Assembly: GCA_022648325.1 (NCBI GenBank)
Contig: JALCMG010000005.1
Location: forward strand, 113,423 to 177,422
Direction: 5' to 3'
Length of the DNA stretch: 64,000 nt
Origin: Olsenella sp.
GTDB lineage: Bacteria; Actinomycetota; Coriobacteriia; Coriobacteriales; Atopobiaceae
A program made the position numbers and the translations under genes. Under the pieces are notes generated by a model. It saw nothing but the letters and a program-made list of their open reading frames with translations, made no database searches and had not been told where the DNA came from. This document shows, piece after piece, positions 8,441-25,358 of this stretch (the stretch's first letter is position 1; each line of letters opens with the position of its first letter).

Positions 8441-8590
8441 ATGCGTACACTTGTTACACTTGCATGCACCGAGTGCAAGCGCCGCAACTACACCACAACC
8501 AAGAACAAGGCGAACACGCCTGATCGCCTTGAGATGAAGAAGTATTGTCCGTGGTGCCGTAAGCACACGCTTCACCGCGAGACCCGCTAA
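8441..8590 (+). CDS. rpmG: 50S ribosomal protein L33 (zinc-binding type)
   Basis: This 49-aa protein reads [17 protein letters not shown] through [14 protein letters not shown]. The two CxxC pairs (ACTEC and CPWC) mark the zinc-binding C+ form. AGGAGG lies 6 bases before the ATG. It begins the rpmG-tRNA-Trp-secE-nusG block, the order found in many Gram-positive bacteria. Confidence 0.96.
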   Translation: MRTLVTLACTECKRRNYTTTKNKANTPDRLEMKKYCPWCRKHTLHRETR

Positions 8591-8607
8591 ACTAGGTGGG
8601 TCCACAC

Positions 8608-8683
8608 ACGCCAGTAGTTCAATTGGTAGAGCATCGGTCTCCAAAACCGAGTGTTGAGGGTTCGAGTCCTTCCTGGCGTGCCA
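8608..8683 (+). tRNA. tRNA-Trp (anticodon CCA)
   Basis: Acceptor ACGCCAG pairs with CTGGCGT. The D arm is GTTC/GAGC, and the anticodon stem TCGGT/ACCGA encloses CTCCAAA (anticodon CCA). The T loop is TTCGAGT, the discriminator is G and the CCA is encoded. Its place between rpmG and secE is typical. Confidence 0.95.
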
Positions 8684-8756
8684 GAATTTCCCACCGGCTT
8701 TCCCTTCGGGGTTAGCCGGTTTCCATGTAAGGCCAGTCTTTTTAGGAGTTGCGAGG

Positions 8757-9155
8757 ATGGCGAACAAGGACAGGAACAAGAGGAGCGCCCGCAAGGCACG
8801 TGCCCAGAAGCGCGCCGAGCGCGAGGCCGCCCAGGCTGCCTCTGCTGCCTCCCCCAACCCCCAGAAGGCCCAGGGCGCGTCCAAGCAGCAGTCCAATGCT
8901 GTTGCTAAGGCGCCCGAGAAGCAGGGCAAGCCTGCAAAGGCGAGCAACAAGAAGCCGGGGCTTGGGAAGCGTATCGGCAACTACTTTGCCGCCGTGCGCA
9001 CCGAGATGAAACGCGTGGTTTGGCCATCGCGAGATGAGCTTCGCAACTACTCAGTTGCCGTTATTGTCTCGCTCCTCGTCTTTGGCATTGCACTCTGGCT
9101 TGTCGACACCGGCATTGTGGCCTTGCTCGTTGGCTACACGAGTTTGGGGGCATAG
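8757..9155 (+). CDS. secE: Preprotein translocase subunit SecE
   Basis: This 132-aa subunit is the single-span clamp of the SecYEG channel. Residues 1 to about 70 form a long Lys/Ala/Gln-rich cytoplasmic tail. The conserved amphipathic segment YFAAVRTEMKRVVWPSRDEL precedes one transmembrane helix (about VAVIVSLLVFGIALWLV). The long tail is common in actinobacteria. nusG starts three bases after the stop. secY is in the spc operon of this window. Confidence 0.95.
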   Translation: MANKDRNKRSARKARAQKRAEREAAQAASAASPNPQKAQGASKQQSNAVAKAPEKQGKPAKASNKKPGLGKRIGNYFAAVRTEMKRVVWPSRDELRNYSVAVIVSLLVFGIALWLVDTGIVALLVGYTSLGA

Positions 9156-9158
9156 GCC

Positions 9159-9710
9159 ATGGCAAAGCGCTGGTACGTTATTCACACGTACTCCGGGTAC
9201 GAGAACAAGGTTAAAACCGATCTCGAACACCGTATCGAGACCTATGGCATTGGCGACAAGGTCGTGGACATCCAGATCCCAACCGAGGAAGTCACCGAGG
9301 TCAAGGACGGCGGCAAGCGCGAGACCAAGGAGGCCAAGGTCTTCCCTGGCTATGTTCTCGTTCGCATGGAGGTCGATGACAACACTTGGGCTGTTGTGCG
9401 CAACACACCCGGCGTTACCGGTTTTGTCGGCCTCGACGGCAAGCCCACGCCGCTTCGTCGCGACGAGTTCGACAAGATCATGAGGCGCGGCGGCGTCCGT
9501 ACGAGCGCGGCTGCCCCCGCACCCAAGCGCACGTCGACCAACATCGAGCCCGGCATGTCAGTGCGCGTCCTCTCCGGACCGCTGGCCGACTTTGACGGTC
9601 AGGTCTCGGAGGTTAACGCCGAGGCGGGCAAGGTCAAGGTCATGCTTATGATTTTTGGTCGCGAAACGCCTGTCGAGCTCACGCTCGACCAGATCTCGGT
9701 TATCAGTTAG
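9159..9710 (+). CDS. nusG: Transcription termination/antitermination factor NusG
   Basis: This 183-aa protein has an NGN domain beginning KRWYVIHTYSGYENKVK and the block FPGYVLVRMEV. A KOW domain follows (VRVLSGPLADFDGQV). NusG binds RNA polymerase clamp helices and links it to Rho or ribosomal S10. Residues about 108-122 are a short Ala/Pro linker. It follows secE directly, and rplK comes next after 91 bp. Confidence 0.97.
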   Translation: MAKRWYVIHTYSGYENKVKTDLEHRIETYGIGDKVVDIQIPTEEVTEVKDGGKRETKEAKVFPGYVLVRMEVDDNTWAVVRNTPGVTGFVGLDGKPTPLRRDEFDKIMRRGGVRTSAAAPAPKRTSTNIEPGMSVRVLSGPLADFDGQVSEVNAEAGKVKVMLMIFGRETPVELTLDQISVIS

Positions 9711-9801
9711 AAACTTCTGGCAGGTCCCGTATCGGTGAGGATGGCTTCTCGGGCGCCTGCGTGAAGATAGAAAGCAACTGCGCTCTCCAGGAGGATTTAC
9801 C

Positions 9802-10233
9802 ATGGCCAAGAAGAAGGTCACCCACTTCATTAAGCTCCAGATTCCGGCTGGCGCCGCTAACCCCGCGCCTCCCGTTGGTCCTGCCCTTGGTGCTGCCCAG
9901 GTCAACATCATGCAGTTCTGCCAGGCCTTCAACGCCGCAACCAAGGATAAGGCCGGCGACATCATCCCCGTCGAGATCACCGTCTACGAGGATCGTTCCT
10001 TCGACTTCGTGACCAAGACCCCGCCTGCGGCCCACCTCATCAAGAAGGAGCTTGGCCTCAAGAGCGGCTCTGGCGTTCCTCAGCGCGACAAGGTTGGCCA
10101 GCTCACCCAGGAGCAGCTCACCAGGATCGCCGAGATCAAGATGCCGGATCTCAACGCTAACGACATCGAGGCTGCCAAGAAGATCGTTGCTGGCACCGCT
10201 CGCTCGATGGGCGTCACCATCGCCGAGAACTAG
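9802..10233 (+). CDS. rplK: 50S ribosomal protein L11
   Basis: This 143-aa protein binds the GTPase-associated region of 23S rRNA. The N-terminal [20 protein letters not shown] and [10 protein letters not shown] blocks are typical, and the C-terminal RNA-binding domain ends [16 protein letters not shown] precedes the ATG. rplA follows. Confidence 0.98.
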   Translation: MAKKKVTHFIKLQIPAGAANPAPPVGPALGAAQVNIMQFCQAFNAATKDKAGDIIPVEITVYEDRSFDFVTKTPPAAHLIKKELGLKSGSGVPQRDKVGQLTQEQLTRIAEIKMPDLNANDIEAAKKIVAGTARSMGVTIAEN

Positions 10234-10340
10234 CCATTCCCCAGGCACCACGCGTCCCCTGAGGGGCGCCTCTCAATAACAGGCGCTTTGGCGCCGTCTA
10301 TGTGGGAGGGCGCAAGCCCGATGACCACAGGAGGTATCGC

Positions 10341-11048
10341 ATGCCCAAGCATGGAAAGAATTACAATGCTGCTGCCGCCAAGGTTGAGGCTGGCAAGGTC
10401 TACTCTCCCAAGGAGGCCATGACGCTCGCCAAGGAGCTCTCCTCTGCGAAGTTTGACGAGACCGTCGAGGTCGCCGTTCGTCTGGGTGTCGACACCCGCA
10501 AGGCCGACCAGAACATCCGTGGCTCCATCTCTCTACCCAACGGCACCGGCAAGACCGTCCGCGTTGCCGTCTTTGCCGAGGGTGCCAAGGCAGCTGAGGC
10601 CGAGGCTGCCGGCGCCGACATCGTTGGCTCTGACGACCTCATCGAGGAGGTCCAGAAGGGCAACATCAACTTTGACGCCGTCATCGCCACGCCCAACCTC
10701 ATGGGCAAGGTCGGTCGCCTCGGTCGTATCCTTGGCCCCCGTGGCCTCATGCCCAACCCCAAGCTGGGTACCGTGACCATGGACGTCGAGAAGATGGTCG
10801 AGGAGCTCAAGGCCGGTCGTGTTGAGTACCGCGCCGACCGCTATGGCATCTGCCACGTCCCCATGGGCAAGGCGTCCTTCGACGTCAAGGCTCTCGTGGA
10901 GAACTACGCCGCTCTCATCACCGAGCTGCTGCGCGTCAAGCCCTCGAGCGCCAAGGGCAAGTACGTCAAGTCCATCGTGATCTCCACCACCATGGGCCCT
11001 GGCATCAAGGTCGACACCACCAAGACCCGTGACTTCATGGAGGACTAG
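10341..11048 (+). CDS. rplA: 50S ribosomal protein L1
   Basis: This 235-aa protein forms the L1 stalk and in many bacteria represses its own mRNA. Conserved blocks include [38 protein letters not shown] and [15 protein letters not shown]. The chosen ATG follows CAGGAGGTATCGC; an upstream in-frame ATG at 10302 is not supported. Confidence 0.97.
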   Translation: MPKHGKNYNAAAAKVEAGKVYSPKEAMTLAKELSSAKFDETVEVAVRLGVDTRKADQNIRGSISLPNGTGKTVRVAVFAEGAKAAEAEAAGADIVGSDDLIEEVQKGNINFDAVIATPNLMGKVGRLGRILGPRGLMPNPKLGTVTMDVEKMVEELKAGRVEYRADRYGICHVPMGKASFDVKALVENYAALITELLRVKPSSAKGKYVKSIVISTTMGPGIKVDTTKTRDFMED

Positions 11049-11075
11049 TCTCCAGCCGCTGCTTTGGTAGTTAAA

Positions 11076-11104
11076 CCCCGCTCGTGAGGGCGGAGCTTTT
11101 TTGT
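11076..11104 (+). terminator. Rho-independent terminator after rplA
   Basis: CCGCTC-gtga-GGGCGG, with one T-G pair, is followed by AGCTTTTTTG. It separates rplK-rplA from rplJ-rplL. Confidence 0.75.
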
Positions 11105-11131
11105 GGCGAAGGCGTGGGAGACTCGTTTGCC

Positions 11132-11161
11132 TTGACGTGAACACCAGATCGGTGAGAGAAT
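11132..11161 (+). promoter_or_regulatory. Candidate promoter for rplJ-rplL
   Basis: TTGACG (11132-11137), an 18-bp spacer and GAGAAT (11156-11161) come right after the rplA terminator. The -10 matches 4 of 6 consensus positions. A 217-base leader would precede rplJ. Confidence 0.5.
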
Positions 11162-11378
11162 GTTCGTCGCAGGTTTTCTCCTGCATATACACGTTGCACG
11201 TCCCGCTGCCAAAGACAGCCGGTGCCATATGGCTCAAAGGGGAAACCCGCCTGCCGAGGTGGTCTCAGCATTGAATCCATGAGGCCCCGTTTGGCTGCGC
11301 CAAGCGGGGCCCTCTCATGCGAGGGGTCCGCCGCGTCGGCGGATCGTGCCCGGAAACGCATGAGAAGGAGGTGTTCAC
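11162..11378 (+). promoter_or_regulatory. Structured leader of rplJ, probably an L10(L12)4 autoregulatory site
   Basis: The space before rplJ has no gene but can fold. The clearest element is at 11283-11311, where GGCCCCG pairs with CGGGGCC and TTGGC with GCCAA around TGC. L10 leaders that bind the L10-L12 complex are widespread at this position. The assignment rests on position and foldability; a covariance search would confirm it. Confidence 0.55.
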
Positions 11379-11897
11379 ATGCCAGCACAGTCCAACATCG
11401 ACATGCTCGAGAAGGTCAAGGGTTCCATCGAGGCCTCCAAGGGTCTCTTCGTCGTCGACTACCGTGGCCTCACCGTCAAGGATGCCCAGGAGCTCCGTCG
11501 TGCCCTTCGCGAGGCCGGCGCGCACATGAAGGTCTACAAGAACAACATCGTGCGTATCGCCCTCAAGGACGCTGAGATGCCCGATATCGACGAGATGCTC
11601 AAGGGCACCTGCGCCTACGTCTTCTACGAGAAGGATCCTGTCGAGGCCGCCAAAGTCCTCAAGCAGGAGGCCGACAAGCTCAAGAAGATGCAGATTCTGG
11701 GTGGCATCGCTGACGGCAAGGCCATCTCGTCCGAGGAGGCCCTCGCCTACGCCGAGCTCCCATCCCGCGACGAGCTGCTTGCCAAGCTCGTGTACGTCAT
11801 TGGCAGCCCGCTCTCCGGCATTGCGCAGGTGTGCGCTGGTCCTGCCAGGGGCCTCGTCACCACGCTGCAGGCGGTCGCCGACAAGCAGGCCGCGTAG
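11379..11897 (+). CDS. rplJ: 50S ribosomal protein L10
   Basis: This 172-aa protein anchors L7/L12 dimers to the ribosomal stalk. The N-terminal GLFVVDYRGLTVKDAQELRR, the KVYKNNIVRIAL block and the C-terminal helix that carries L12 dimers are present. AGGAGGTG lies 8 bases upstream of the ATG. rplL is 84 bp downstream. Confidence 0.97.
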   Translation: MPAQSNIDMLEKVKGSIEASKGLFVVDYRGLTVKDAQELRRALREAGAHMKVYKNNIVRIALKDAEMPDIDEMLKGTCAYVFYEKDPVEAAKVLKQEADKLKKMQILGGIADGKAISSEEALAYAELPSRDELLAKLVYVIGSPLSGIAQVCAGPARGLVTTLQAVADKQAA

Positions 11898-11981
11898 CGT
11901 CCTGCCGCACCACAAGCTCTACCAGCACTACCAAATACATCTGAGGGTACATGAGGTGCCCCTACCAAAAGGAGAATTAGC

Positions 11982-12362
11982 ATGGCTGCTACCAAGGAAG
12001 AGATCATCGAGGCCATCAAGGAGATGCCCGCCCTCGAGCTTTCCGAGCTCGTCCACGAGCTGGAGGACGTCTTCGGCGTTTCCGCCGCCGCCCCCGTCGC
12101 CGTTGCCGCTGCCCCCGCAGCTGGCGACGCTGCTGCCGAGGAGGAGGAGAAGACCAACTTCGACGTTGAGCTGACCTCCTTCGGCTCCAACAAGATCGCT
12201 GTCATCAAGGTTGCCCGCGCCCTCACCGGCCTCGGCCTCAAGGAGGCCAAGGACAAGGTGGAGTCCGCTCCCACCGTCCTGCTCGAGGGTGCCAAGAAGG
12301 AGGACGCCGAGGACGCCAAGAAGCAGCTCGAGGAGGCCGGCGCCACCGTCACCCTGAAGTAA
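11982..12362 (+). CDS. rplL: 50S ribosomal protein L7/L12
   Basis: This 126-aa protein recruits translational GTPases. It has the N-terminal dimer domain (residues about 1-33), an Ala/Pro hinge at about 36-55 and the C-terminal domain with [21 protein letters not shown] strong terminator follows 31 bp after the stop. Confidence 0.98.
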   Translation: MAATKEEIIEAIKEMPALELSELVHELEDVFGVSAAAPVAVAAAPAAGDAAAEEEEKTNFDVELTSFGSNKIAVIKVARALTGLGLKEAKDKVESAPTVLLEGAKKEDAEDAKKQLEEAGATVTLK

Positions 12363-12393
12363 CTTCGAGTTTCTCAGACGCACCGCTTGAATC

Positions 12394-12427
12394 AAGGGGT
12401 CGGGCCATCAGGTCCGACCCCTTTTCG
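12394..12427 (+). terminator. Strong rho-independent terminator after rplL
   Basis: AAGGGGTCGG and CCGACCCCTT pair in a long stem with T-G/G-C inner pairs around ATCA, followed by TTTTC. The remaining 250 bp up to the rpoB promoter show no gene or RNA that I can support. Confidence 0.88.
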
Positions 12428-12683
12428 CATGCGAGAGCCTAAGTAGCAGCAAGCCCGTTGTTACCGGCTCGTTTGGGTTTCGATGTATTTGCCCTGTTGT
12501 TGCTCGGCAGCCCTAACGGCCCGGTAACAAGCCGCCATGCCCTGGCACCGAGTCCGCTCCATAGGCGCCGGTCGCTCGCCGAGACCCCCCATGATTCCTC
12601 CACAAGCTTCCTGAGCTTTTGCGTATGACGCGTGAAAAATAAAGGAATCTAGTAGAAAATGCAATGCAAGTCAAGGCTTGTTG

Positions 12684-12712
12684 TTGACGAAAGTCTTGAC
12701 CTTGGCTAGATT
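12684..12712 (+). promoter_or_regulatory. Promoter for rpoB-rpoC
   Basis: TTGACG (12684-12689), a 17-bp spacer and TAGATT (12707-12712) lie 52 bp upstream of rpoB. A second TTGACC sits inside the spacer but has no -10 at the right distance. It lies beyond the rplL terminator, so rpoBC has its own promoter. Confidence 0.75.
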
Positions 12713-12764
12713 ACTAGTTTGCGACAATTGCCGCCTTCCACCCTTTTGAAGGAGGAAAAGCCTG

Positions 12765-16283
<3,519 letters not shown>

Positions 16284-16288
16284 CGACT

Positions 16289-20728
<4,440 letters not shown>

Positions 20729-20773
20729 TCCAGTACGGGCAAGGCTGTCACGTCTGCCGCCTCGATAGAATGG

Positions 20774-20806
20774 CAGGGCCCCGGCACTTCGCCGGGGCCC
20801 TTTTGT
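20774..20806 (+). terminator. Rho-independent terminator after rpoC
   Basis: AGGGCCCCGGC-acttc-GCCGGGGCCCT is a perfect 11-bp stem followed by TTTTG. It ends the rpoBC unit. Confidence 0.92.
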
Positions 20807-20834
20807 GTGGCGACTTGCGTGCGGTTGACAAGTG

Positions 20835-21188
20835 CTAGCGCTTGCGTGCCTCCTCCATGAAGCCCTGCGCGCAGGTAGCGATGATGAATGCGGCGACCCA
20901 AGTCACATATAGCTGAGCGTAGGGGAGCTGTGCGCCCAGGGCATTGGCACCAAGAAGCAACCAGAATAGCCCGTACAAAACCGTATTTACGAGGACGAAC
21001 TCCCCGCTGCCCATGCGAACCCCGTACCTTTTCGCCATGTGGGGGAGGGCGAGAACCGAAGGGAGAAGCGCAATCCAGCATCCCACCTTCGCTGCACCAG
21101 CGGGGAGGGTGGCAGCGAGAATCCCGAGCACGACAGATGTAAGTGCATAGGCAACGTAGCCGGCTTTAGGCCCCGATTGGTTCTCCAT
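20835..21188 (-). CDS. Small hydrophobic membrane protein of unknown function
   Basis: The protein is 117 aa with about four predicted membrane segments: VAYALTSVVLGILAATL, VGCWIALLPSVLALP, FVLVNTVLYGLFWLLLG and YVTWVAAFIIATCAQG. The start at 21188 (reading leftward) follows GGAGGGG. A longer in-frame upstream extension to 21389 runs over the opposite-strand repressor start and is not supported. It is convergent with rpoC and divergent from the SmtB-type repressor gene. I do not recognise a family. Confidence 0.6.
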   Translation of the reverse strand: MENQSGPKAGYVAYALTSVVLGILAATLPAGAAKVGCWIALLPSVLALPHMAKRYGVRMGSGEFVLVNTVLYGLFWLLLGANALGAQLPYAQLYVTWVAAFIIATCAQGFMEEARKR

Positions 21189-21387
21189 GCGGACCCCTCC
21201 AATACCTAGTGATGGTTCAGGGTTGCAGATGCAGGACTTTGCTGGTGGGTCAAAGATGTTAATTCCCCGAGGGGAACTATCGCTCACCTGGTGTTCGCCC
21301 AATGGCTCCCGCATTGTCGCCGAGTGACAACCGGGTAACATGACCGGTAAGAGTTTTCTTGTTGCCGCTAACGATGGGGGAGGACCC

Positions 21388-21732
21388 ATGAATGAGGCCT
21401 GTTCGAGGGACCTTCTCGACGAGTATCTTTCTAACGATGACGTGGTCTACGATGCCACGCAGATCTTTGACGCGCTCTCAGATTTCACGCGCTTTCGGAT
21501 CCTGGGGGCGCTTTCGCTGGGCGAGAAGAGCGTCTCTGACCTCGAAGAGATTTGCGCCGTCTCGCAATCAGCCATATCGCACCAGCTCCGGCTGCTGCGC
21601 GACCGTGGGTTGGTGACCGCTCGACGCGATGGTCGCCGTGTGATCTACTCGCTGGCAGACGAGCACGTGACCACGCTCATCTCAGTTGGCCTCTTGCACG
21701 CCGCTGAGCCTGTTCGCGCAAGCGAGGAGTAG
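21388..21732 (+). CDS. ArsR/SmtB-family metal-responsive repressor
   Basis: This 114-aa winged-helix protein has the family core FDALSDFTRFRILGALS, the recognition helix region SQSAISHQLRLLRDRG and the wing TARRDGRRVIYSL. Near the C-terminus the pattern D-x-H-x10-H-x2-E (from DEHV to HAAE) exactly matches the alpha-5 zinc site of SmtB and CzrA. A zinc or related divalent metal signal is therefore likely. The ATG at 21388 follows GGGGGAGG. The P-type ATPase gene it should control is 277 bp downstream, with a palindromic operator between. Confidence 0.88.
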   Translation: MNEACSRDLLDEYLSNDDVVYDATQIFDALSDFTRFRILGALSLGEKSVSDLEEICAVSQSAISHQLRLLRDRGLVTARRDGRRVIYSLADEHVTTLISVGLLHAAEPVRASEE

Positions 21733-21900
21733 CCGCTTCTCGGCTGCTCGCCGCATGGCAGCATCACCATAACACCATTCTTTAGCGGAATCTGAGAGTT
21801 GTGATTCCGCTGACCTGCGGAAATGCAATGGCCGATTAACAGAAACCGAAACCGATAAAGAACGAGGGGTGGCGGGGAGCGCTGGCCGTCGGGGCCCATC

Positions 21901-21957
21901 TTGACCAGGGGCCGTGGGCGTGATAGTGTTCACATGAACATGTGCTCATGTGTTCAC
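21901..21957 (+). promoter_or_regulatory. Promoter with SmtB-type operator before the metal ATPase
   Basis: TTGACC (21901-21906), a 17-bp spacer and TAGTGT (21924-21929) form a weak promoter. Overlapping and following it are GTTCA-ca-TGAAC and a broader TGAACATG...CATGTGTTCA inverted repeat (21928-21956). ArsR/SmtB repressors bind 12-2-12 palindromes with TGAA and TTCA half-sites, so binding here would block the promoter until metal is bound. Confidence 0.65.
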
Positions 21958-22009
21958 GAAAGTGGGCACCCGGGCACCAAGATGTACGGCCGAACCAACG
22001 GAGGACCAG

Positions 22010-23989
22010 ATGTCTTGCTCATGCTGCCACCACGACGAGGACGAGAAGGACGAGAAGGCCGCCTGCGCCGCTTGCGCTGACGAGGAGGATGAAGAGGACG
22101 ACGATGGCGAGGAGCCAGCGGTCCTCACGCGCCGCATCATCATCGCCGCTGTGCTTCTTATCGTGGCGGTTATCGTCCAGCGGCTGACAAGTCTTCCTCT
22201 CTGGGCCCAGCTCCTGCTCTTCTTGCCCTCCTATGTGGCATCAGGCGGAAGCGTGATTGCGGAGGCGGCCGAGTCCGTTGCCCACGGGCACCCCTTCGAC
22301 GAGGACTTCCTCATGTCCATCGCTACCTTCGGCGCCCTGCTCATAGGCTTTGTTCCTGGCGGAGAGCCCCAGTTTGCCGAGGCGGTCTTCGTGATGCTCT
22401 TCTTCCAGGTGGGCGAGCTCTTCGAGGGCATCGCCGAGGGTAACTCCAAGCGCTCAATCAAGGAGCTCCTCGACATTCGCCCCGACACGGCAAACGTGGA
22501 GCGCAACGGCCAGATAACCACGGTCGACCCCAATACCGTGCAGGTGGGGGAGGTCATCCTCGTGCGCCCTGGCGAGAAGATTCCCCTCGACGGCACAGTG
22601 ATTGAGGGCACCTCGAGCCTGGACGCCCGTGCCATCACCGGCGAGTCCGTGCCGCGCTCGGTCACGACTGGCCAGGATGCCTTCTCGGGATGCGTGAACC
22701 TCTCCGGCGTCCTTCGCCTGAGGGTGTCCAAGGGCTTCGGCGAGTCTACCGCAAGCACGATCATCGACCTGGTAAAGAATGCCGGCTCAAACAAGTCGCA
22801 CTCCGAGAAGTTCATCAAGCGCTTTGCCAGGGTCTACACGCCCATAGTCGTGTACCTTGCCATCGCCGTGGCGGTTCTGCCCCCGCTCGCCTCGGGTGAC
22901 TTTGCGGGCACCTTCGCCACGTGGCTCCTGCGTGCCCTCACCTTCCTGGTGGTCTCGTGCCCATGCGCGCTGGTCCTCTCAGTGCCTCTCACGTTCTTTG
23001 GGGGTATAGGCAGTGCCTCCAAGCACGGCATCCTGGTGAAGGGCTCCAACTATCTCGAGGCGCTGGCCAAGACGCAGACCGTCGTCTTCGACAAGACCGG
23101 GACCCTCACCAAGGGCGTGTTCAAGGTCACCACGGTCCACCCGTCTCGCTTGAGCGAGGAGCAGCTCCTCCACCTGGCCGCGCACGTCGAGCACAACTCC
23201 ACGCACCCCATCGCCGCAGCACTCCGCGACGCCTACCCCAGTGGTAACGATGGCTGCACCGTGACCGACGTAACCGAGGAGGCTGGCCGCGGCGTTCTTG
23301 CCACGGTCAACGGCCATCGCGTGGCAGTTGGCAACGATCGCCTGATGGACGAGGTGGGCGCCATCTGGGAGGGATGCCACACAGCTGTCGGGACCATCGT
23401 CCATGTTGCCGTAGACGGGGAGTACGTCGGCCACATCCACATCTCCGATGAGGTCAAAGACGATGCCCGCGAGGCAATATCCAGCATCAAGGCCGAGGGG
23501 GTGCGCCGCTGCGTGATGCTCACGGGAGACCGTAAGGCCGCCGCGGCTGGCGTGGCCCGCGACCTCGGCCTCGATGAGTACCACGCAGAGCTTTTCCCAA
23601 CAGGCAAGGTCGAGCAGGTGGAGCGGCTCCTCTCCGAGCGCGAAGGTGGCGCTACGCTCGCCTTTGTTGGCGACGGCATCAACGACGCGCCGGTACTTGC
23701 CCGCGCGGATGTGGGCATTGCGATGGGCGCCATGGGATCCGATGCCGCCATCGAGGCGGCCGACGTGGTCCTCATGGATGACAAGCCGTCTAAGATTGCC
23801 GTCGCCGTCCGCATTGCTCGCCGCACCATCCGCATAGCCTGCCAGAACATCGTCTTTGCCATTGCGGTCAAGATTGCGATTCTCTGCTTGGCGGTCGTCG
23901 GGCTTGCCCCCATGTGGCTCGCCGTCTTTGGCGACGTGGGTGTGATGGTCCTCTGCGTCCTCAACTCGACGCGCGTTCTCCGGCAGTAG
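22010..23989 (+). CDS. P1B-type heavy-metal ATPase, ZntA/CadA-like Zn/Cd/Pb exporter
   Basis: This 659-aa pump has the metal-gate CPC at residues 317-319, the phosphorylation motif DKTGTLT starting at D361, the His-Pro signature HNSTHPIAA and the hinge GDGINDAP. The last helices carry N-x7-K (NIVFAIAVK) and GDVG, the P1B-2 signature for Zn, Cd or Pb. There is no HMA domain. Instead residues 1-35 hold five Cys, two His and many acidic residues (CSCCHHDEDEKDEK and CAACADEEDEEDDD). The ATG at 22010 follows GGAGG; an in-frame ATG at 21950 lies inside the operator. Confidence 0.92.
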   Translation: MSCSCCHHDEDEKDEKAACAACADEEDEEDDDGEEPAVLTRRIIIAAVLLIVAVIVQRLTSLPLWAQLLLFLPSYVASGGSVIAEAAESVAHGHPFDEDFLMSIATFGALLIGFVPGGEPQFAEAVFVMLFFQVGELFEGIAEGNSKRSIKELLDIRPDTANVERNGQITTVDPNTVQVGEVILVRPGEKIPLDGTVIEGTSSLDARAITGESVPRSVTTGQDAFSGCVNLSGVLRLRVSKGFGESTASTIIDLVKNAGSNKSHSEKFIKRFARVYTPIVVYLAIAVAVLPPLASGDFAGTFATWLLRALTFLVVSCPCALVLSVPLTFFGGIGSASKHGILVKGSNYLEALAKTQTVVFDKTGTLTKGVFKVTTVHPSRLSEEQLLHLAAHVEHNSTHPIAAALRDAYPSGNDGCTVTDVTEEAGRGVLATVNGHRVAVGNDRLMDEVGAIWEGCHTAVGTIVHVAVDGEYVGHIHISDEVKDDAREAISSIKAEGVRRCVMLTGDRKAAAAGVARDLGLDEYHAELFPTGKVEQVERLLSEREGGATLAFVGDGINDAPVLARADVGIAMGAMGSDAAIEAADVVLMDDKPSKIAVAVRIARRTIRIACQNIVFAIAVKIAILCLAVVGLAPMWLAVFGDVGVMVLCVLNSTRVLRQ

Positions 23990-24095
23990 GCGCCGCTTGG
24001 GGTAGTGGACGGATTAGCGAGTGCTTTGCGTGGGATACTTACCGCGATGCTACGCGGGAGGAGCGTGGCCAGTCCACCGTGAAAGGGAGACCGTC

Positions 24096-25205
24096 ATGAA
24101 GCTATTGCGTGCAATGCGCGAGCCCCTGAAGTACGTCCAGGGCAAGGGCGCCCTGCTCAAGTTCAAGGGCGAGATGGGCTACATGGGCAAGCGCTGGCTT
24201 TTCATCTGCTCGAGAAGCGGCTACAAGGCCTGCCACGACCAGCTCGAGCAGAGCTTCGGCGATGCTGAGGACTATCGTCGCTACGAGGTCTTTGGCGGCA
24301 TCTCGAGCAGGGGCGAGATTGCCAAGATGCAGGCAATCGTCGAGGAGGACAAGATTGATGCCGTTGTGGCCGTTGGTGGCGGCTCTGCGGTCGATACCGC
24401 AAAGGCAACCGCCTACTACACCGGCAAGCACGTGGTGATCATCCCCACCGTCGCGGCAACCGACGCGCCCTGCACCGGCCTCTCCGTCATCTACAACGAC
24501 GATGGAAGCTTTGACAAGTACCTCTTCTATCCCACCAACCCCGATGCGGTCATGGTGGACTCGCAGGTCATTGCTAATGCCCCTGCGCGTTTCCTGGTTG
24601 CCGGCATGGGTGACGCCCTGGGCACCTACTTCGAGGGCCGTGCGTCTCTGCGTACCGAGTCTCCGAGCCTTGAGGGCACGGGCATCACGCGTGCCGGCAT
24701 GGCTCTTGCGAAGCTCTGCTACCAGACCCTGTGCGACTACGGCACCCAGGCGCTCGCTGCGTGCGAGAAGCACGTGGTGACCCCCGCCCTCGACGCCATT
24801 ATCGAGGCAAACGTCTATCTGTCCGGCGTTGGTGCCGACAACGTCAACTGCGCTGCGGCTCACTCCTTCTACAACGGCCTTACCTCGCTCGGCGGCCACA
24901 GCGTGCCCCATGGCAACTGCGTTGCCTTCGGTACTCTGGTGCAGCTCACGCTCGAGGGCGCCACGGAGGGGGAGTTTCTCGACGTGCAGGAGTTCTGCCT
25001 CGAGGTCGGTCTGCCGGTCACGCTGAGCGAGCTGGGCATCAAGACCGATGACGAGATTCGCACCATCGCCAAGAACGCCTGCGTCCCCGGTGAGACAATC
25101 CACAACCTTGCGGGCGATGTCACCCCCGACGAGCTCTATGCTGCCATCGTCGCAACGGACGCGCTCGGAAGGAGCGTTCTCGGGTTGGATGACGAGGAGG
25201 AGTAA
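24096..25205 (+). CDS. gldA: Glycerol dehydrogenase-like iron/zinc-containing alcohol dehydrogenase (GldA family)
   Basis: This 369-aa enzyme has the NAD-binding loop AVGGGSAVDTAKATAYY and the block PTVAATDAPCTGLSVIY of GldA. Metal ligands are expected at Asp in GMGDALGTYFE, His in AAAHSFYNGL and His in GHSVPHGNCV. The family oxidises glycerol to dihydroxyacetone or reduces related carbonyls; the true substrate is not certain. It lies 106 bp after the metal ATPase, with GGGAG about 5 bases upstream of the start, and may be co-transcribed with it. Confidence 0.85.
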   Translation: MKLLRAMREPLKYVQGKGALLKFKGEMGYMGKRWLFICSRSGYKACHDQLEQSFGDAEDYRRYEVFGGISSRGEIAKMQAIVEEDKIDAVVAVGGGSAVDTAKATAYYTGKHVVIIPTVAATDAPCTGLSVIYNDDGSFDKYLFYPTNPDAVMVDSQVIANAPARFLVAGMGDALGTYFEGRASLRTESPSLEGTGITRAGMALAKLCYQTLCDYGTQALAACEKHVVTPALDAIIEANVYLSGVGADNVNCAAAHSFYNGLTSLGGHSVPHGNCVAFGTLVQLTLEGATEGEFLDVQEFCLEVGLPVTLSELGIKTDDEIRTIAKNACVPGETIHNLAGDVTPDELYAAIVATDALGRSVLGLDDEEE

Positions 25206-25247
25206 CATCCTGCCGGGGTAACGGTCTGGCTTAAGGGTAACCAAACG

Positions 25248-25282
25248 GAACGGGGCGTCACGGAGGTGGCGCCCCGTTCTCT
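25248..25282 (+). terminator. Hairpin after gldA
   Basis: GAACGGGGCG and CGCCCCGTTC pair perfectly over 10 bp around a 12-base loop. Only TCTGATG follows, so termination without help is uncertain. Confidence 0.6.
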
Positions 25283-25358
25283 GATGAAAGCCTTCGTCGA
25301 CGAATGTTTTCCAAGTGTGCGTCACGTGAAGAAGGGATACGCCCGGATGCGTGGCTTT

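Noticed and set aside
20835..21389. Longer 184-codon version of the small membrane protein
   Set aside because: The extension runs over the repressor gene start and lacks a ribosome site; ATG at 21188 has GGAGGGG.
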